The notes: generated by a model from the letters alone, not told the origin. DNA of 64,000 nucleotides from Diogma glabrata (GCA_963693315.1 OY856187.1:79868796-79932795), one strand, 5' to 3'. Shown: positions 1 to 11,237, counted from the stretch's first letter. Numbers and translations are program-made.

Positions 1-193
1 TACAATACCAATCATCATTAAGCAATGTTTTATATTGTAAGCGTGTAATACGCACACATTCAATGTGGAAATAACTAAAACATCCGGCACATTCAACTTT
101 TTTTTCATGTTGAGATATTAGTTCATCACATGTAGCGCATTTTAATCCCGTTTGAATGCTTTGTTTTGATTTAATGTTATTTTTCTTGGACAT
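1..193 (-). CDS. PHD-finger protein, N-terminal part (runs off the window edge)
   Basis: A minus-strand reading frame starts at ATG 193-191 and stays open to base 1, about 64 codons. After a short Lys/Asn/Ser-rich start it shows two CxxC pairs, then a His followed by a Cys two residues on, and a Trp-x-Cys near the edge. This spacing fits a PHD-type C4HC3 zinc finger (LKCATC, VECAGC, FHIEC, DWYC). PHD fingers read histone tails in host proteins, but insect LINE first reading frames and Gag-like proteins also begin with similar fingers. With transposons filling the window, a retroelement ORF1 is at least as likely as a host chromatin gene. The remainder lies outside the window. Confidence 0.5.
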   Translation of the reverse strand, partial: MSKKNNIKSKQSIQTGLKCATCDELISQHEKKVECAGCFSYFHIECVRITRLQYKTLLNDDWYC

Positions 194-358
194 ATTGTAT
201 GTATTTATTTATTTGTTCAATTGATAAATATTTATTTCACTATTTTTGATATAAAATGTAAAACTTTACTGATAGATTTAAGACCATTTTAATTCAAATT
301 TTATTTACAAAACGTAAACGCACATCACTTGAATTTACATGTAAAAAACATTAAATAT
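194..358. other. AT-rich flank, nothing recognised
   Basis: Short AT-rich stretch between the PHD frame and the Gypsy insertion. The last four bases (355-358, ATAT) are the left target duplication of the LTR element. Confidence 0.6.
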
Positions 359-1001
359 TGTGACGATTATGGAAGATGATAGAACACAACAACAATAGAA
401 CTTTCAAGAAAATTCTCATTAGTTCTACAAATATAAAAATCAAAAGATACAAAAGGTAACAATGCAACCAAAGTAAACATTTAATAGGAAGTATTTGTTT
501 TATCGAATAAGGATTGGTTAACGAAATAAAAATTGGTAAATAAAACAATTGAAAAGAATAGATTTCACACCTAGGTGTCAATATTTGAAGATCGTCTTAT
601 TGTTGATAAAGGAAAAAAAAGGGTGTGTTCTATCTAGAACATTACAGCAGTTTCGAGGCTATTTCATGTAGTATATATAAAAGGTGTTGTTCGAAGATAC
701 AACCAATATAAAAATTGTTAGCGATACAAAAAGTATAAAAATTTAGCAGTGATAAAGGCGAAGTAAAATTAACAGTGTTATAAGTAGAAAGTTAAAAGTG
801 ATATTGTGAACAAGTATAAAAGAATTATAAGTGGTGAAATATTGTTAGTACAAGAAGAACTAAAAGGGGAAATAGGAGAAATATTTTTACTGTAAAATCT
901 TGAACGAATAAAATTATAACGTTTAGAAAATCCATTGTGTTTTAAATTTCCTGATTTAGTGATCGAACTAAATAATTGTAACTCGGTTAAGAAACGTTAC
1001 A
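359..1001 (+). repeat. 5' LTR
   Basis: 643 bp, starting TGTGACG and ending GTTACA. A TATA-like box TATATAAAAG lies at 674-683 and is repeated at 5310-5319 in the 3' LTR, so it is probably the promoter. Compared with the 3' LTR it is 25 bp shorter at about 895-900. Confidence 0.92.
674..683 (+). promoter_or_regulatory. LTR TATA box
   Basis: TATATAAAAG inside the LTR, identical in the other LTR. Its place about halfway along the LTR suits the U3/R boundary of an RNA polymerase II promoter. This is inferred from position and motif only. Confidence 0.5.
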
Positions 1002-1003
1002 AC

Positions 1004-1017
1004 TGGTGTCAGAAGTG
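1004..1017 (+). other. Primer binding site
   Basis: TGGTGTCAGAAGTG begins two bases after the 5' LTR. TGG pairs with the CCA tail of a tRNA, as expected for a minus-strand primer site. I do not assign the tRNA. Confidence 0.75.
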
Positions 1018-1032
1018 AAATTGGGAAATAAG

Positions 1033-2350
1033 ATGGATTTGAATGGATTAAAAGTTCAAGATCTGAAGAGCGAATCGGAGAAAAGGAATCTTTCAACAAC
1101 GGGAACTAAGAATGAGTTGAAAGAGCGATTAATAAAAGCTATGGAAGCAGCTGGATTGGATCCAGAAAAATATCGTTTTGGGCAAGAAGAAGCAGATGAA
1201 AATCCAGATGCAGGAAATAGTGAAGCTAAAGATGGTGCTGTTGAAGCAACGAGGCAAGTCGTACCAGCAAACAACGACTTTGCACAGTTAATGGCTATGA
1301 TGGAGCAAATGAGTTTCAACATGAGAGCAGATGTAAAGGCAAACATGGAGGTTATGAACAAAAAGTTAGATTTGCAAAGTAACAGCATGAGTAATGAAAT
1401 GAAAAAGTTAGATGCAAACATCGCTTCAAGTCGAGAAGAAATTGGCTTGGTTAAAACACACATCGACGAGAAACTTCTACATATGGCAGCGAATCTACGC
1501 ATCGAAGTAGAGAAAATTGTGGATGAAAAAGTCGAGAAAGTGCAAAAAGAAGTTGAAGTTCTGGAACAGAAAGTACAATCGAAAGTAGATGACTTTAAAG
1601 TAGAAGTAGAAAGAAGGCTTCAAGATGTTGAAATTAAAGGTAAAACAATTCACACGGTTCAACAAACACAAAGCATGAAGTTAAAACCGCCCACATACGA
1701 TGGTACATCATCGTTTGGAATTTTCAAATTCCAATTTGAAACAGCAGCTGATCAGAACAGTTGGAACGAACCACATCGTGTGGCAGCTTTAATAGTGGCA
1801 CTGAAGGGTGAAGCAGCAGAAACAATACAATCAGTTCCAGAACAAGATCGAAGGAGCTACAATGAGATCATGAAGGCTTTAGATCGCAAACATGGTAGTG
1901 ACCACAAACGGGAGATATACAGACTTGAGTTGAAGGGTCGCTACCAGCGAATAGGAGAAGAGTTCTCTGCAAGAGTTTTCGTCTGCGATCGAACGTCTGG
2001 TACATATGGCACATGGAAATACATCACCAGACTATATGGAAAGAATGAAGATAGATGCGTTCATCGACGGCCTAAGAGATCCAGAGACGCGAAAGTCAGC
2101 TGTGATGACACCTAAAGCTACGTTTGCTGAAACAATAGCTTGTGCGTTGACTAGTGAGACAGCACAAGCAATTGTCAAACCAACAATTAAAGTACGCCGT
2201 GTAGAAATGGAAGAAGAGGATAGTTTTAGGCTCCAAAGAAGATCCCGAGAATTCAACAGTAGAATAAGATGTTGGGTATGTGACAAACTTGGTCACATAT
2301 CTCGAGAGCAGAGATGCCGATTCGCCAAGCACCAAGAAGATTACCATTAG
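1033..2350 (+). pseudogene. gag, SAP domain to zinc knuckle, frameshifted
   Basis: The first ATG in frame is at 1033. The first 35 or so residues form a SAP-like helix-extended-helix (LNGLKVQDLKSESEKRNLS), a DNA-binding module found at the start of some insect Gypsy Gag proteins. A long charged coiled-coil stretch follows (about residues 85-210), then the conserved capsid region. Near 1970-1985 the frame shifts: the capsid pattern continues in the next frame through FIDGLRDPETRKSAV and FAETIACALTSETAQ to a CCHC-like knuckle at about 2270-2315. The first frame ends as nonsense at 2115. The knuckle (CWVC...GHISREQ) lacks its fourth Cys at the usual spacing, because the internal deletion joint falls there. 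The product would assemble virus-like particles. Confidence 0.85.
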
Positions 2351-4983
2351 CAAAACGGGAAGAAGCTGATAGAATGGTAAAGGATATGAAAATGGCTGGT
2401 GTTATCGGGCAATCAGATAGTCCATGGAGTTCACCTGTGGTTTTAGTTGGAAAGAAGGATGGAACTATGAGATTCTGCGTCGACTACAGAAAACTGAATG
2501 CAGTAACAAAGAAAGATAGCTACCCATTACCTCGAATTGATGATACCTTGGACACATTATCAGGTGCCAAATTATTCTCAACATTAGATCTGCAAAGTGG
2601 CTATTGGCAGGTAGAAGTCCAAGAAGAGGATCGAGAAAAGACAGCGTTTAGTGTGGGTAGTGGGCTATGGCAGTTTAACGTTATGCTATTCGGACTATGT
2701 AATGCTCCCGCAACATTTGAACGTTTAATGGAACGTGTGCTGAAAGGATTACATTGGAGAACGTGCCTTGTGTACTTGGACGACATCATTGTAATGGGCA
2801 AGGATTTTGACGATCATTTGAAGAATTTAGAAGAAGTCTTCGAGAGAATCCAAGCAGCAGGACTAAAATTGAGTCCAAAGAAATGTACACTATTCAGAGA
2901 AGAAGTAAAATACTTGGGGCACAAAGTAACAACGAATGGAATACACACAGATGCTGATAAGATCACAGCAGTAAAAGAATGGCCAAGACCTAAGAATTTA
3001 CATGAACTTCGCAGTTTTCTGGGATTGTGCACTTACTACCGACGTTTTGTACCAGGATTTGCCAATGTTGCTAAGAGTCTACATGAGCTCACGAGGAAGG
3101 ATAAAGCTTTTGAATGGACCGAAAAGCAAGAAGATGCTTTTGTGGAGCTTCGGAAAAGATTGTGCACAGCACCAGTTCTGGCTTACCCTATACCAAATTT
3201 TAAATTCATATTAGACACTGACTCCAGCAATGATGGTATAGGAGGAGTGTTATCTCAAGAAATTGATGGACAAGAAAAAGTAATAGCTTATTACTCAAAA
3301 ATACTGTCCAAGCCAGAAAGGAACTATTGTGTAACCCGTAAAGAATTGCTGGCTATAGTGGAATGTGTAAAACATTTTCACAAATATTTGTACGGTCAAA
3401 AATTCCATTTGAGAACTGATCATGGAGCATTGAGGTGGCTACTGCAATTGAAGAACCCGGAAGGACAAGTAGCACGATGGATTGAACGCTTACAAGCTTA
3501 TGATTTCGACATTGAACATCGAAGGGGAAGTGCACATGGAAATGCTGATGCATTATCAAGAAGGCCATGCCAGGTGGAATGCAAGCACTGTAATCGGGCG
3601 GAAAGTAAGGAACACATTATTGATGTCAGGCTTCTGCAAGTGCTTCCTAGTGAAGACTGGACGCATGAAGTGGTAAGGAAGGAGCAACTGGAAGATCCGA
3701 GCTTGGCACCAATAATAAAGTGCAAGGAAAAGGGAGAAAAACCTACATGGAGTGAGATTGCCGATAAAAGTCAAACATTGAAGGCATATTGGGTACAATG
3801 GGACAGCCTCTGTATTGAAGATGGATGCTTGAAAAGAATTTGGGAAAGTCCTGACGGATCAGTTAAAGAATCAATGATAGTAGTTCCCAAAATAAGAATA
3901 CCTCAAGTATTAAAGGAATATCATGAAGGAACCAGTGGCGGTCACCTGGGTATTAACAAAACCCTTGCTAAAGTACGGCGTAGATTTTATTGGTCAGGAG
4001 CACGTCAATCGGTAGTGGAATGGTGTCAAGCATGCGATCAATGTGCGGCTGCAAAGGGACCTGCAAGAAGAAGTCGTGGTAATATGAGGCAGTATAATGT
4101 AGGAGCACCATTCGAGAGAATTGCGATGGATGTAGCTGGACCATTTCCGACGTCTGATAACAACAACAAATATGTGCTAGTCATAATGGATTATTTTAGC
4201 AAATGGCCAGAAGTGTGTGCAATACCAAACCAAGAAGCAACAACGATCGCTGAAGCAGTAGTTAGCAATTGGATAAGTCGCTACGGAGTACCGATGGAGA
4301 TTCACACAGATCAAGGAAGAAATTTTGAATCTACCATATTTCAAGAAATCTGTCAGATACTTGGAATTAATAAAACTAGAACAACTGCTTCACATCCCCA
4401 ATCAGACGGCATGGTTGAAAGATTTAATGCTACTCTTGAGAAATATCTAGCAAAAGTAGTGAACAAGAATCAACGTGATTGGGATCGTCATATTCCGTTA
4501 TTCTTGATGGCTTATAGATCAGCAGTGCATGATACAACCAAAACGACGCCAGCTACAACCATTTTTGGAAATGATTTACGGCTACCTGGTGATCTGAAGT
4601 TTGGGATTATTCCATCGTCAACATTATGTGTCCAAGATTATGTTAATAAACTTCAAAAAGAACTTGAGGAGGTACACACGTTTGTCAGACAGAAAGCACA
4701 GATAGCCAGTGATCGAATGAAGGCTCGGTATGACATTCGCGCAAACAACAAAGGATTTGAGGAAGGACAACTAGTGTGGCTACACAATCCACAGCGGAGA
4801 AAAGGACTATCTCCAAAACTACAAACATCTTGGGAAGGACCTTATACCATCATAACAAAATTAAACGATGTCGTTTATCGAATAAAGAAAGGTCAACGAG
4901 CGAAACCAAAAGTCGTTCATCTAGAAAGATTAGCACCCTACAGAGGGGGAGATTTAGATTCTATTCGGGACGAACAGAAATAA
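2314..4983 (+). CDS. Pol polyprotein: reverse transcriptase, RNase H, integrase (protease missing)
   Basis: 889 residues, uninterrupted. RT comes first: FCVDYRKLN, FSTLDLQSGYWQV, FGLCNAPATFERLM and the catalytic YLDD at about 154-157. RNase H follows with TDSSNDG and ELLAIVE...RTDHGAL. Integrase has an HHCC zinc region (H..GGHLG...CQACDQC) and a DD35E triad at about D606, D666 and E702, then a C-terminal GPYTI segment. The first residues, RRLPLAKREEADRMVKDM, are the usual RT-entry segment, so no protease or linker precedes it. A start at 2314 is only the first available ATG; in an intact relative this would be the middle of Pol. No chromodomain is seen. Confidence 0.93.
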   Translation: MPIRQAPRRLPLAKREEADRMVKDMKMAGVIGQSDSPWSSPVVLVGKKDGTMRFCVDYRKLNAVTKKDSYPLPRIDDTLDTLSGAKLFSTLDLQSGYWQVEVQEEDREKTAFSVGSGLWQFNVMLFGLCNAPATFERLMERVLKGLHWRTCLVYLDDIIVMGKDFDDHLKNLEEVFERIQAAGLKLSPKKCTLFREEVKYLGHKVTTNGIHTDADKITAVKEWPRPKNLHELRSFLGLCTYYRRFVPGFANVAKSLHELTRKDKAFEWTEKQEDAFVELRKRLCTAPVLAYPIPNFKFILDTDSSNDGIGGVLSQEIDGQEKVIAYYSKILSKPERNYCVTRKELLAIVECVKHFHKYLYGQKFHLRTDHGALRWLLQLKNPEGQVARWIERLQAYDFDIEHRRGSAHGNADALSRRPCQVECKHCNRAESKEHIIDVRLLQVLPSEDWTHEVVRKEQLEDPSLAPIIKCKEKGEKPTWSEIADKSQTLKAYWVQWDSLCIEDGCLKRIWESPDGSVKESMIVVPKIRIPQVLKEYHEGTSGGHLGINKTLAKVRRRFYWSGARQSVVEWCQACDQCAAAKGPARRSRGNMRQYNVGAPFERIAMDVAGPFPTSDNNNKYVLVIMDYFSKWPEVCAIPNQEATTIAEAVVSNWISRYGVPMEIHTDQGRNFESTIFQEICQILGINKTRTTASHPQSDGMVERFNATLEKYLAKVVNKNQRDWDRHIPLFLMAYRSAVHDTTKTTPATTIFGNDLRLPGDLKFGIIPSSTLCVQDYVNKLQKELEEVHTFVRQKAQIASDRMKARYDIRANNKGFEEGQLVWLHNPQRRKGLSPKLQTSWEGPYTIITKLNDVVYRIKKGQRAKPKVVHLERLAPYRGGDLDSIRDEQK

Positions 4984-4994
4984 GTGGGGGAGAA
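4984..4994 (+). other. Polypurine tract
   Basis: GTGGGGGAGAA lies directly before the 3' LTR and overlaps nothing but the pol stop context. It is the expected primer for plus-strand synthesis. Confidence 0.8.
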
Positions 4995-5662
4995 TGTGAC
5001 GATTATGGAAGATGATAGAACACAACAACAATAGAACTTTCAAGAAAATTCTCATTAGTTCTACAAATATAAAAATCAAAAGATACAAAAGGTAACAATG
5101 CAACCAAAGTAAACATTTAACAGGAAGTATTTGTTTTATCGAATAAGGATTGGTTAACGAAATAAAAATTGGTAAATAAAACAATTGAAAAGAATAGATT
5201 TCACACCTAGGTGTCAATATTTGAAGATCGTCTTATTGTTGATAAAGGAAAAAAAAGGGTGTGTTCTATCTAGAACATTACAGCAGTTTCGAGGCTATTT
5301 CATGTAGTATATATAAAAGGTGTTGTTCGAAGATACAACCAATATAAAAATTGTTAGCGATACAAAAAGTATAAAAATTTAGCAGTGATAAAGGCGAAGT
5401 AAAATTAACAGTGTTATAAGTAGAAAGTTAAAAGTGATATTGTGAACAAGTATAAAAGAATTATAAGTGGTGAAATATTGTTAGTACAAGAAGAACTAAA
5501 AGGGGAAATAGGAGAAATATTTTTATTCTTTTCTTTTCTATTCTAGAAATATTTTAAATCTTGAACGAATAAAATTATAACGTTTAGAAAATCCATTGTG
5601 TTTTAAATTTCCTAATTTAGTGATCGAACTAAATAATTGTAACTCGGCTAAGAAACGTTACA
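4995..5662 (+). repeat. 3' LTR
   Basis: 668 bp. It matches the 5' LTR almost base for base but carries a pyrimidine-rich replacement at about 5522-5555 that adds 25 bp. Substitutions are visible near 5119, 5613 and 5648. Confidence 0.92.
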
Positions 5663-7798
5663 ATATTAATAATCGCACTAGTAATAACATAAAACAATTT
5701 TTGATGTTGATCGTTTGAATGCGAAACGTAGACAAATCGACCGCTTTTGCGTTCGGCTAGCCCCGAAAAATGCCGATTGCCTGGGATCTTGTAAATTTTT
5801 GTTTTTATTTACTATGGGGGTTGGTTATGATTTAGAATTTGATTTAGAACACGAGGGTAACCTTTGTCCGACAAAAATTTGTCTGCTATTGTCTAGTCCG
5901 ACAACCAAAACNNNNNNNNNNNNNNNNNNNNNNNNNNNNNNNNNNNNNNNNNNNNNNNNNNNNNNNNNNNNNNNNNNNNNNNNNNNNNNNNNNNNNNNNN
6001 NNNNNNNNNNNNNNNNNNNNNNNNNNNNNNNNNNNNNNNNNNNNNNNNNNNNNNNNNNNNNNNNNNNNNNNNNNNNNNNNNNNNNNNNNNNNNNNNNNNN
6101 NNNNNNNNNNNATTGTCAATCAAAATTGATAGAGTGATAAATATGAATCAATATAATTACTATAACATTCATTTTACTGATGATAAGCCTTTTGTATTGA
6201 TTACCTCACTCTTTGTTTTTTATTAAAAGTATCATGGAGAGATTAGCGGAGAAAAATTACAAACAAATACTAATAAGATTTTGAATTTTATTTCCTAAAA
6301 AATTTACTTTAGAACTTTTAGTTTGTTTTCAATAAAAGCATGTTGATTCAAATTTTGTTTTGTTTATTTATTTTAACAGATTGCGTAACTACTTTATGTG
6401 GCATAACCACAAAGTCACTTAACCATAAATACAGAAGAACTGAAATCGAAGTTCGTTGAAATCAAAATATTCTCAATGAACTTTCGAGAACAGTTACAGA
6501 TGTGTAATTTTATGTTATAGTTGCACGAGTTGTAGATGCTTAGTTGTGGAGAGAGTATATAATACAATCAGATGGTAAAAATAATCCAAATAAACCTTCA
6601 ACACTCCCAAAAGCTTCGACTGTACTATTTTTTAAAAAACATGTTGCGTAGTAGGAATTACAATATGAGTCACAACTATACATAAAAACAATTTAAGACC
6701 TAGGTCCCACCACATAACTCATAATGAAGGTGCCACGCGTTGACTGAATAGAGTATATACGCCAACACAATTAAGATATAACTTATAATTTTAATGCCAG
6801 GGACTGGAGTAGGCAGATTTGTACGCAATGGTAGATCTAAAATTTAAAAAAAATACAAACCAACAAAACATGATCTCGCCATGCGTCCAAACAGAAAAAG
6901 AAAAATTTAAAAAAAACCCTGGCAGCACCAAAACTGACAAGCCAATGAGAAATAATCTTACCGGACTTTGTGTGTGGCAAGCTAGAACAGTACTTGATAG
7001 AATTATAATAAAACGAATAGAGAAACCCACAGGACGAGAGCTCAGTTCATTTGTATTATTCATCGGTTTTATGAAAATAAAGTGGAGCCAAATATTGGAT
7101 GCAGTTGTTGGCTTGAATGCCAAAAATTATTTTCAAATTCGTTAATTAAAGTTATTTGCAATGTAAGCGTTGTTTTAGCTTGAAATTTTCGTCAGTTATC
7201 CGAAACATAAAATCTGCTTTATAATAATGCGAAGAGAATCAAAGAATTACATTACAGCATAAAAGAAGGCAAAGTATAAGTGGAAACTCAGAGTTTGAAT
7301 TGCAACTCTTGTTGAGTGATATCATTAAGGATATGTATTGCTTTTTTATCTTTGTAAGATAACCCGTAAATTTAATTGAAACTATATAGGTTAATAAAAA
7401 AGAGACTAAAGCAAAAAAGATAGCTGGGCCATAATACAGTAGTGACAGGTATAAACGAGAGGAACAACAAATATCAAAGTTAAGCTGCATTCGTGAATAC
7501 CAACAGAAGCACGTCTTAATATACGGTACCCCAGTGACAGAACAAGACAAAGAGCAGAAAAACAACTGCTTATGCTAAACATCAGACTTAGTTTTGCCAA
7601 GTTATACCGTTAAATTTAACCCAAAACTTATACCAAAGGAGATTCGGGCAAAAGTGCTGAAATCGGTTACTTTTTATATATCTGACAAATGGTGCACCTA
7701 AAGGTTAATTCGGGTCAGCGTTGGTTAAAATTTAAAAACACTACGTTTAAAAAAAAAACAAAAAAACTGTTTTTTTTTTAAACGCGTTTTTTTATTGT
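5663..7798. other. Unassigned AT-rich sequence with a scaffold gap
   Basis: Bases 5912-6111 are exactly 200 N, an assembly gap of unknown true size. The remainder is AT-rich. An open frame at 6819-7145 shows no motif I know and has no codon or homology support. No gene is called. Confidence 0.6.
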
Positions 7799-8624
7799 TT
7801 AATAGTACATTATATACCGAGGTGATAAAGTAAATTTTCTACATTGAGGTGGATATTAATTCGCGAGAAACGAAGTTTCGAGCGAATTAAGCACCGAAAT
7901 GGAGAAAATTTTCTTCACCGAGGTTTATATACTATTTTTTTTACTACTTGATATAAAAAATGCACTAAAACTCTTAATTATTCACAAAATAAAATGTCAA
8001 TTAATAAGCAAATGGTGAATAAATAAAAATTTTGATTTGGTGAAACATTGTGTATCATATCATTGGATTGCGTATTGGATATTTATTATTCAGGGCTGCT
8101 TAGTTAGAAATTTATTTTCAATGAATTTTCTTAAAACTATATAAAAATCACATATGCTTTGCATTAAAAAATATAGCTTCTATTTATTTTTGACATGAAT
8201 TGAATTGAATTGAAAATCTGTTCAATATTGTTGAGTCAAATTTAGAATTTTTTAGTCTACAACTCACAACTAAACTAAATTTCAACAGAATTCTGTTTAA
8301 CACGAATTAAAATTTCAAATAAACTAAACTATAGTTGCAAAGAAATTTTTGCATTCATTCATCATTTATTATTATTAAAATAAAATCAAAACGCTTATTA
8401 GTTTTTAATATATTATTATTATTTTAGGAAGAAACTAAAAATATTCAAAGATGAACTCAGTTAACAAACGAACAAAAATTATATTTTCATTATTTACTAA
8501 GGTGCTAAAATACTTATTATTAGGTGTGGGGAATAATTATTAGTAACCTTAGCTGAGAAAAATAACTTTTGTCTTGGGTTTTTGAGTAAATAATTGAAAT
8601 TTCTCATGCAAGTAGTAAAAAAAA
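7799..8624 (+). repeat. 826-bp dispersed repeat, copy 1
   Basis: Nearly identical to 17391-18216. The first 140 bp form an imperfect hairpin: the left arm has TATATACCGAGGTGA and AATTCGCGAG around a GAAACGAAGTTTC centre, and the right arm runs CGAGCGAATTAAGC to CACCGAGGTTTATATA. Just inside lies TTTACTACTTG, which recurs inverted at the right end as CAAGTAGTAAA. This suggests a nonautonomous DNA element with terminal or subterminal inverted repeats. No coding capacity is seen. Confidence 0.75.
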
Positions 8625-8892
8625 CAGTTTTTTTGTGTTTTTTTTGTTTTTTTTTTTGTGTTTTTTTGTTTTAAATATGTTTTATACTACGAAGATTCGT
8701 TTTTTGGATTTAAATGAAAATATGTAATTGGAGTGAAAAAATTCCAAAGAAAATAAGTGTCCTAAATATTCTCAGATTAATAAAGGTTATCTAAAGATTT
8801 TCAAGATTCCCATGATCTAGAATCTAGAAATTATCTAAAGATAGTCTGTACGTCTTCAAGACGTAGTCTGTACAAATGTTCGTAGTTCTGTA

Positions 8893-9660
8893 TAGGGTTT
8901 CTCATTTCCCGTAGAAATTCAAATCCCGGGAAGCCGGGACAAAAAATATTAGATTCCCGGGATCCCGAGAAATCCCGGGAAACGCTGAAAAGCTAGATTT
9001 TTATAATTGGGTGGTAGAAAAATGTGTAAAATTAAAACAGTACGAAAAATGCGCTATTGATTTTTAAATTTCCATTATTTTTAATTAGAAAAACTAAATA
9101 AAATAAAAACTAAATAAAAAAGAATACATAAAAACAAAACAAAAATAAATTCATAATACTAATTTTTAAACAATTTTTCAAAAAATTAGGTTGTCAATGG
9201 CGCCATCACTCAATTTTGTCCGAATTTTCGTGACGAAACGTCCATTGAACCATCCATTGAACCATCCGTCCAAGAGAACCATTAAACATTAATTAAGAGA
9301 AATGAAGCGCAAGTTTTAGGTAGATTTCTCAGAAAAATCTACGTATTTTAAGTTTGATTGGTTTTAATTTGTTGTGTTTATATGTGTCAATAAAACCATA
9401 CAAAAAAACCATGATGCCATATGTGTCAAAAAAAAACGTTTTCCTAATTTTGAACGAAATTAATTACTACAGAGGGAAAATAATTAAAAACTACTCGATC
9501 TTCGAGTGAGAAAGCTTTTAATATCTTTGAAAAAAGTACAAAAAAATGTTAATAAAAATTAGCAGGACACACGGGATCCCGGGATGAAATCCCGGGAAAA
9601 CGGGATGAAAATTTACCCCCGGGATCCCGGGGAAAACGGGATCCCGTTTGAGAAACCCTA
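8893..9660. mobile_element. Nonautonomous hAT-type element (768 bp)
   Basis: Flanked by an exact 8-bp direct repeat GTTCTGTA (8885-8892 and 9661-9668). The ends are TAGGGTTTCTCA and its inverse TGAGAAACCCTA. An 8-bp duplication with short inverted ends is the hAT pattern. The terminal 70-90 bases on both sides are rich in CCCGGG and GGGATCCC motifs, while the core is AT-rich and non-coding. Confidence 0.85.
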
Positions 9661-9694
9661 GTTCTGTACAAATAGTCTGTACAAATGTTCTCAA

Positions 9695-9870
9695 GATTCT
9701 TTGAATACTCTCAATATATTCGGAAAGATTCTCAAGATTTTGTGGCGATTCTTAAGGATCACGTTCCCAAGATTCCTTGAAAATTCTCAATATATTCGGA
9801 AAGATTCTCAAGATTTTGTGGCAATTCTTAAGGATCACGTTTAAGATTCTCAAGATTTCTTGAATATTCT
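9695..9870 (+). repeat. Tandem repeat, about 75-bp unit, two copies plus remnants
   Basis: Two adjacent copies share CTCAATATATTCGGAAAG and ATTCTTAAGGATCACG in the same order. Shorter CAAGATTC-type pieces extend on both sides from about 8795 to 9900, split by the hAT element. Confidence 0.75.
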
Positions 9871-11016
9871 CTGTAGCTACTCAAACAGTTGTCCCAAGAT
9901 GTCTATGAATAGTTTACCCTTCAATCTAATGGCATTGTTGGCTTAATTGGCTAACGTAATCTCCAGAAATTTGAATTATGATTAGAACTCTACGACCTAC
10001 GTATTTCCGAGTCCTGATACACCTAAATAGTTCAACTTGAAAAGATTATGGAAAACCGGTAAACAGTTTGATTAAATAAAGAAACTGAGTTTCTGGTGGT
10101 TGTTAATTACGGATAACCATATTGATATCATAAGAATATTGGTTGGTAAGGTGTTACAATATACCTTTAACAAAAAATGTTTTGAAAACAGCAAGATTTT
10201 GAATTTGAATTTTGAAAACAATAATATTTTAATTTTTACTATAAGTAAAAGATTTTATTTTTGTAGGGATAATTATTAAAATTAATAAAATAATATTTTA
10301 TTTAAATTTAAAATATATAACGTAATTTAACGTTGTCAAAGATGCTGGAAATACGTGTTTGATTGTTTTTTACGTCATAATTGATGGTCAAAAATAAAAT
10401 CTAAATCATGTCGTAACTGCTTCCAAATTTGATCTTATTCGCTAAGACTGAGTTCATTTCTACAAAGCATTTGCGACTGGTTTTAAAATTTGATAAAGTT
10501 CCTCAGCTTATTTTATCAAGCCTATGTTAAATATCTGGTAAAAAATGTTAATATATCAATGATATGAAATACGTAACCTAATTTTACAAATCTCGTCTCG
10601 TACCGAATCTTTCATTTCCTTTTCAAAATTGGGGTGTTCCTTTTGATTCACAGGAATAGCCCATATTTACCACTTTTTTATTTAGCAATTAAACAAATTG
10701 CACTTGCTCCTCCATTGAACGTCTGTTCTGGAATCGAATAACAGATTCTTCAGCACATTTGTACTAGTAGTTTGGCTAGTATTGACATACGAGTTAACGT
10801 GAGCTATCACATACCACAGGCAATAGTAGTGAGATATCACTACCTAGTGAACCCTAAATTTTATCTATGAAGAATTCCTTGGTGATGGTACGTTATTGCT
10901 TATTCGAAGAATCGAGCTTTCATATAACTCTATGTGTGGGCTTTAATAATTGAGGAAGAAAGAGCGTCACATGATCAAGGAATATACCACTAGCTGTATT
11001 ATTGGCAACCTTCTTT
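9871..11016. other. Unassigned AT-rich sequence
   Basis: No open frame or repeat that I can support. Confidence 0.5.
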
Positions 11017-11135
11017 TAGGTAGATTTCATATAAAAATCTACCTATTGCAATGGGCTTCATCTCGGAATTTCGGAAAAATTTTTGTGCCAAACGACTATA
11101 TATGATAAGCGGAGACAAAAAAACAAAAAAAAAAA

Positions 11136-11237
<102 letters not shown>

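Larger units (their letters stand above)
359..5662 (+). mobile_element. Gypsy-group LTR retrotransposon, young but defective
   Basis: Two LTRs (359-1001 and 4995-5662), both TG...CA, bound a gag-pol interior. The flanks repeat ATAT (355-358 and 5663-5666), a 4-bp target duplication. The pol order RT, RNase H, integrase is Gypsy/Metaviridae-like, and no env frame follows pol. The LTRs differ by only about three substitutions that I can see plus one length change, so insertion is recent. The copy cannot act alone: gag is frameshifted and the DNA between the Gag zinc knuckle and the RT start, where protease should be, is missing. Confidence 0.93.

Noticed and set aside
1056..1502. 148-codon frame antisense to gag
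   Set aside because: Shadow of the coiled-coil coding region of gag.
4983..5000. A possible env frame after pol
   Set aside because: The polypurine tract and 3' LTR begin directly after the pol stop; there is no room for env.
5715..6137. Open frames through the N gap
   Set aside because: The frame consists mostly of undefined bases at 5912-6111.
6819..7145. 108-codon open frame
   Set aside because: No motif, no repeat partner and an opposite-strand frame of equal length; typical chance frame in AT-rich DNA.
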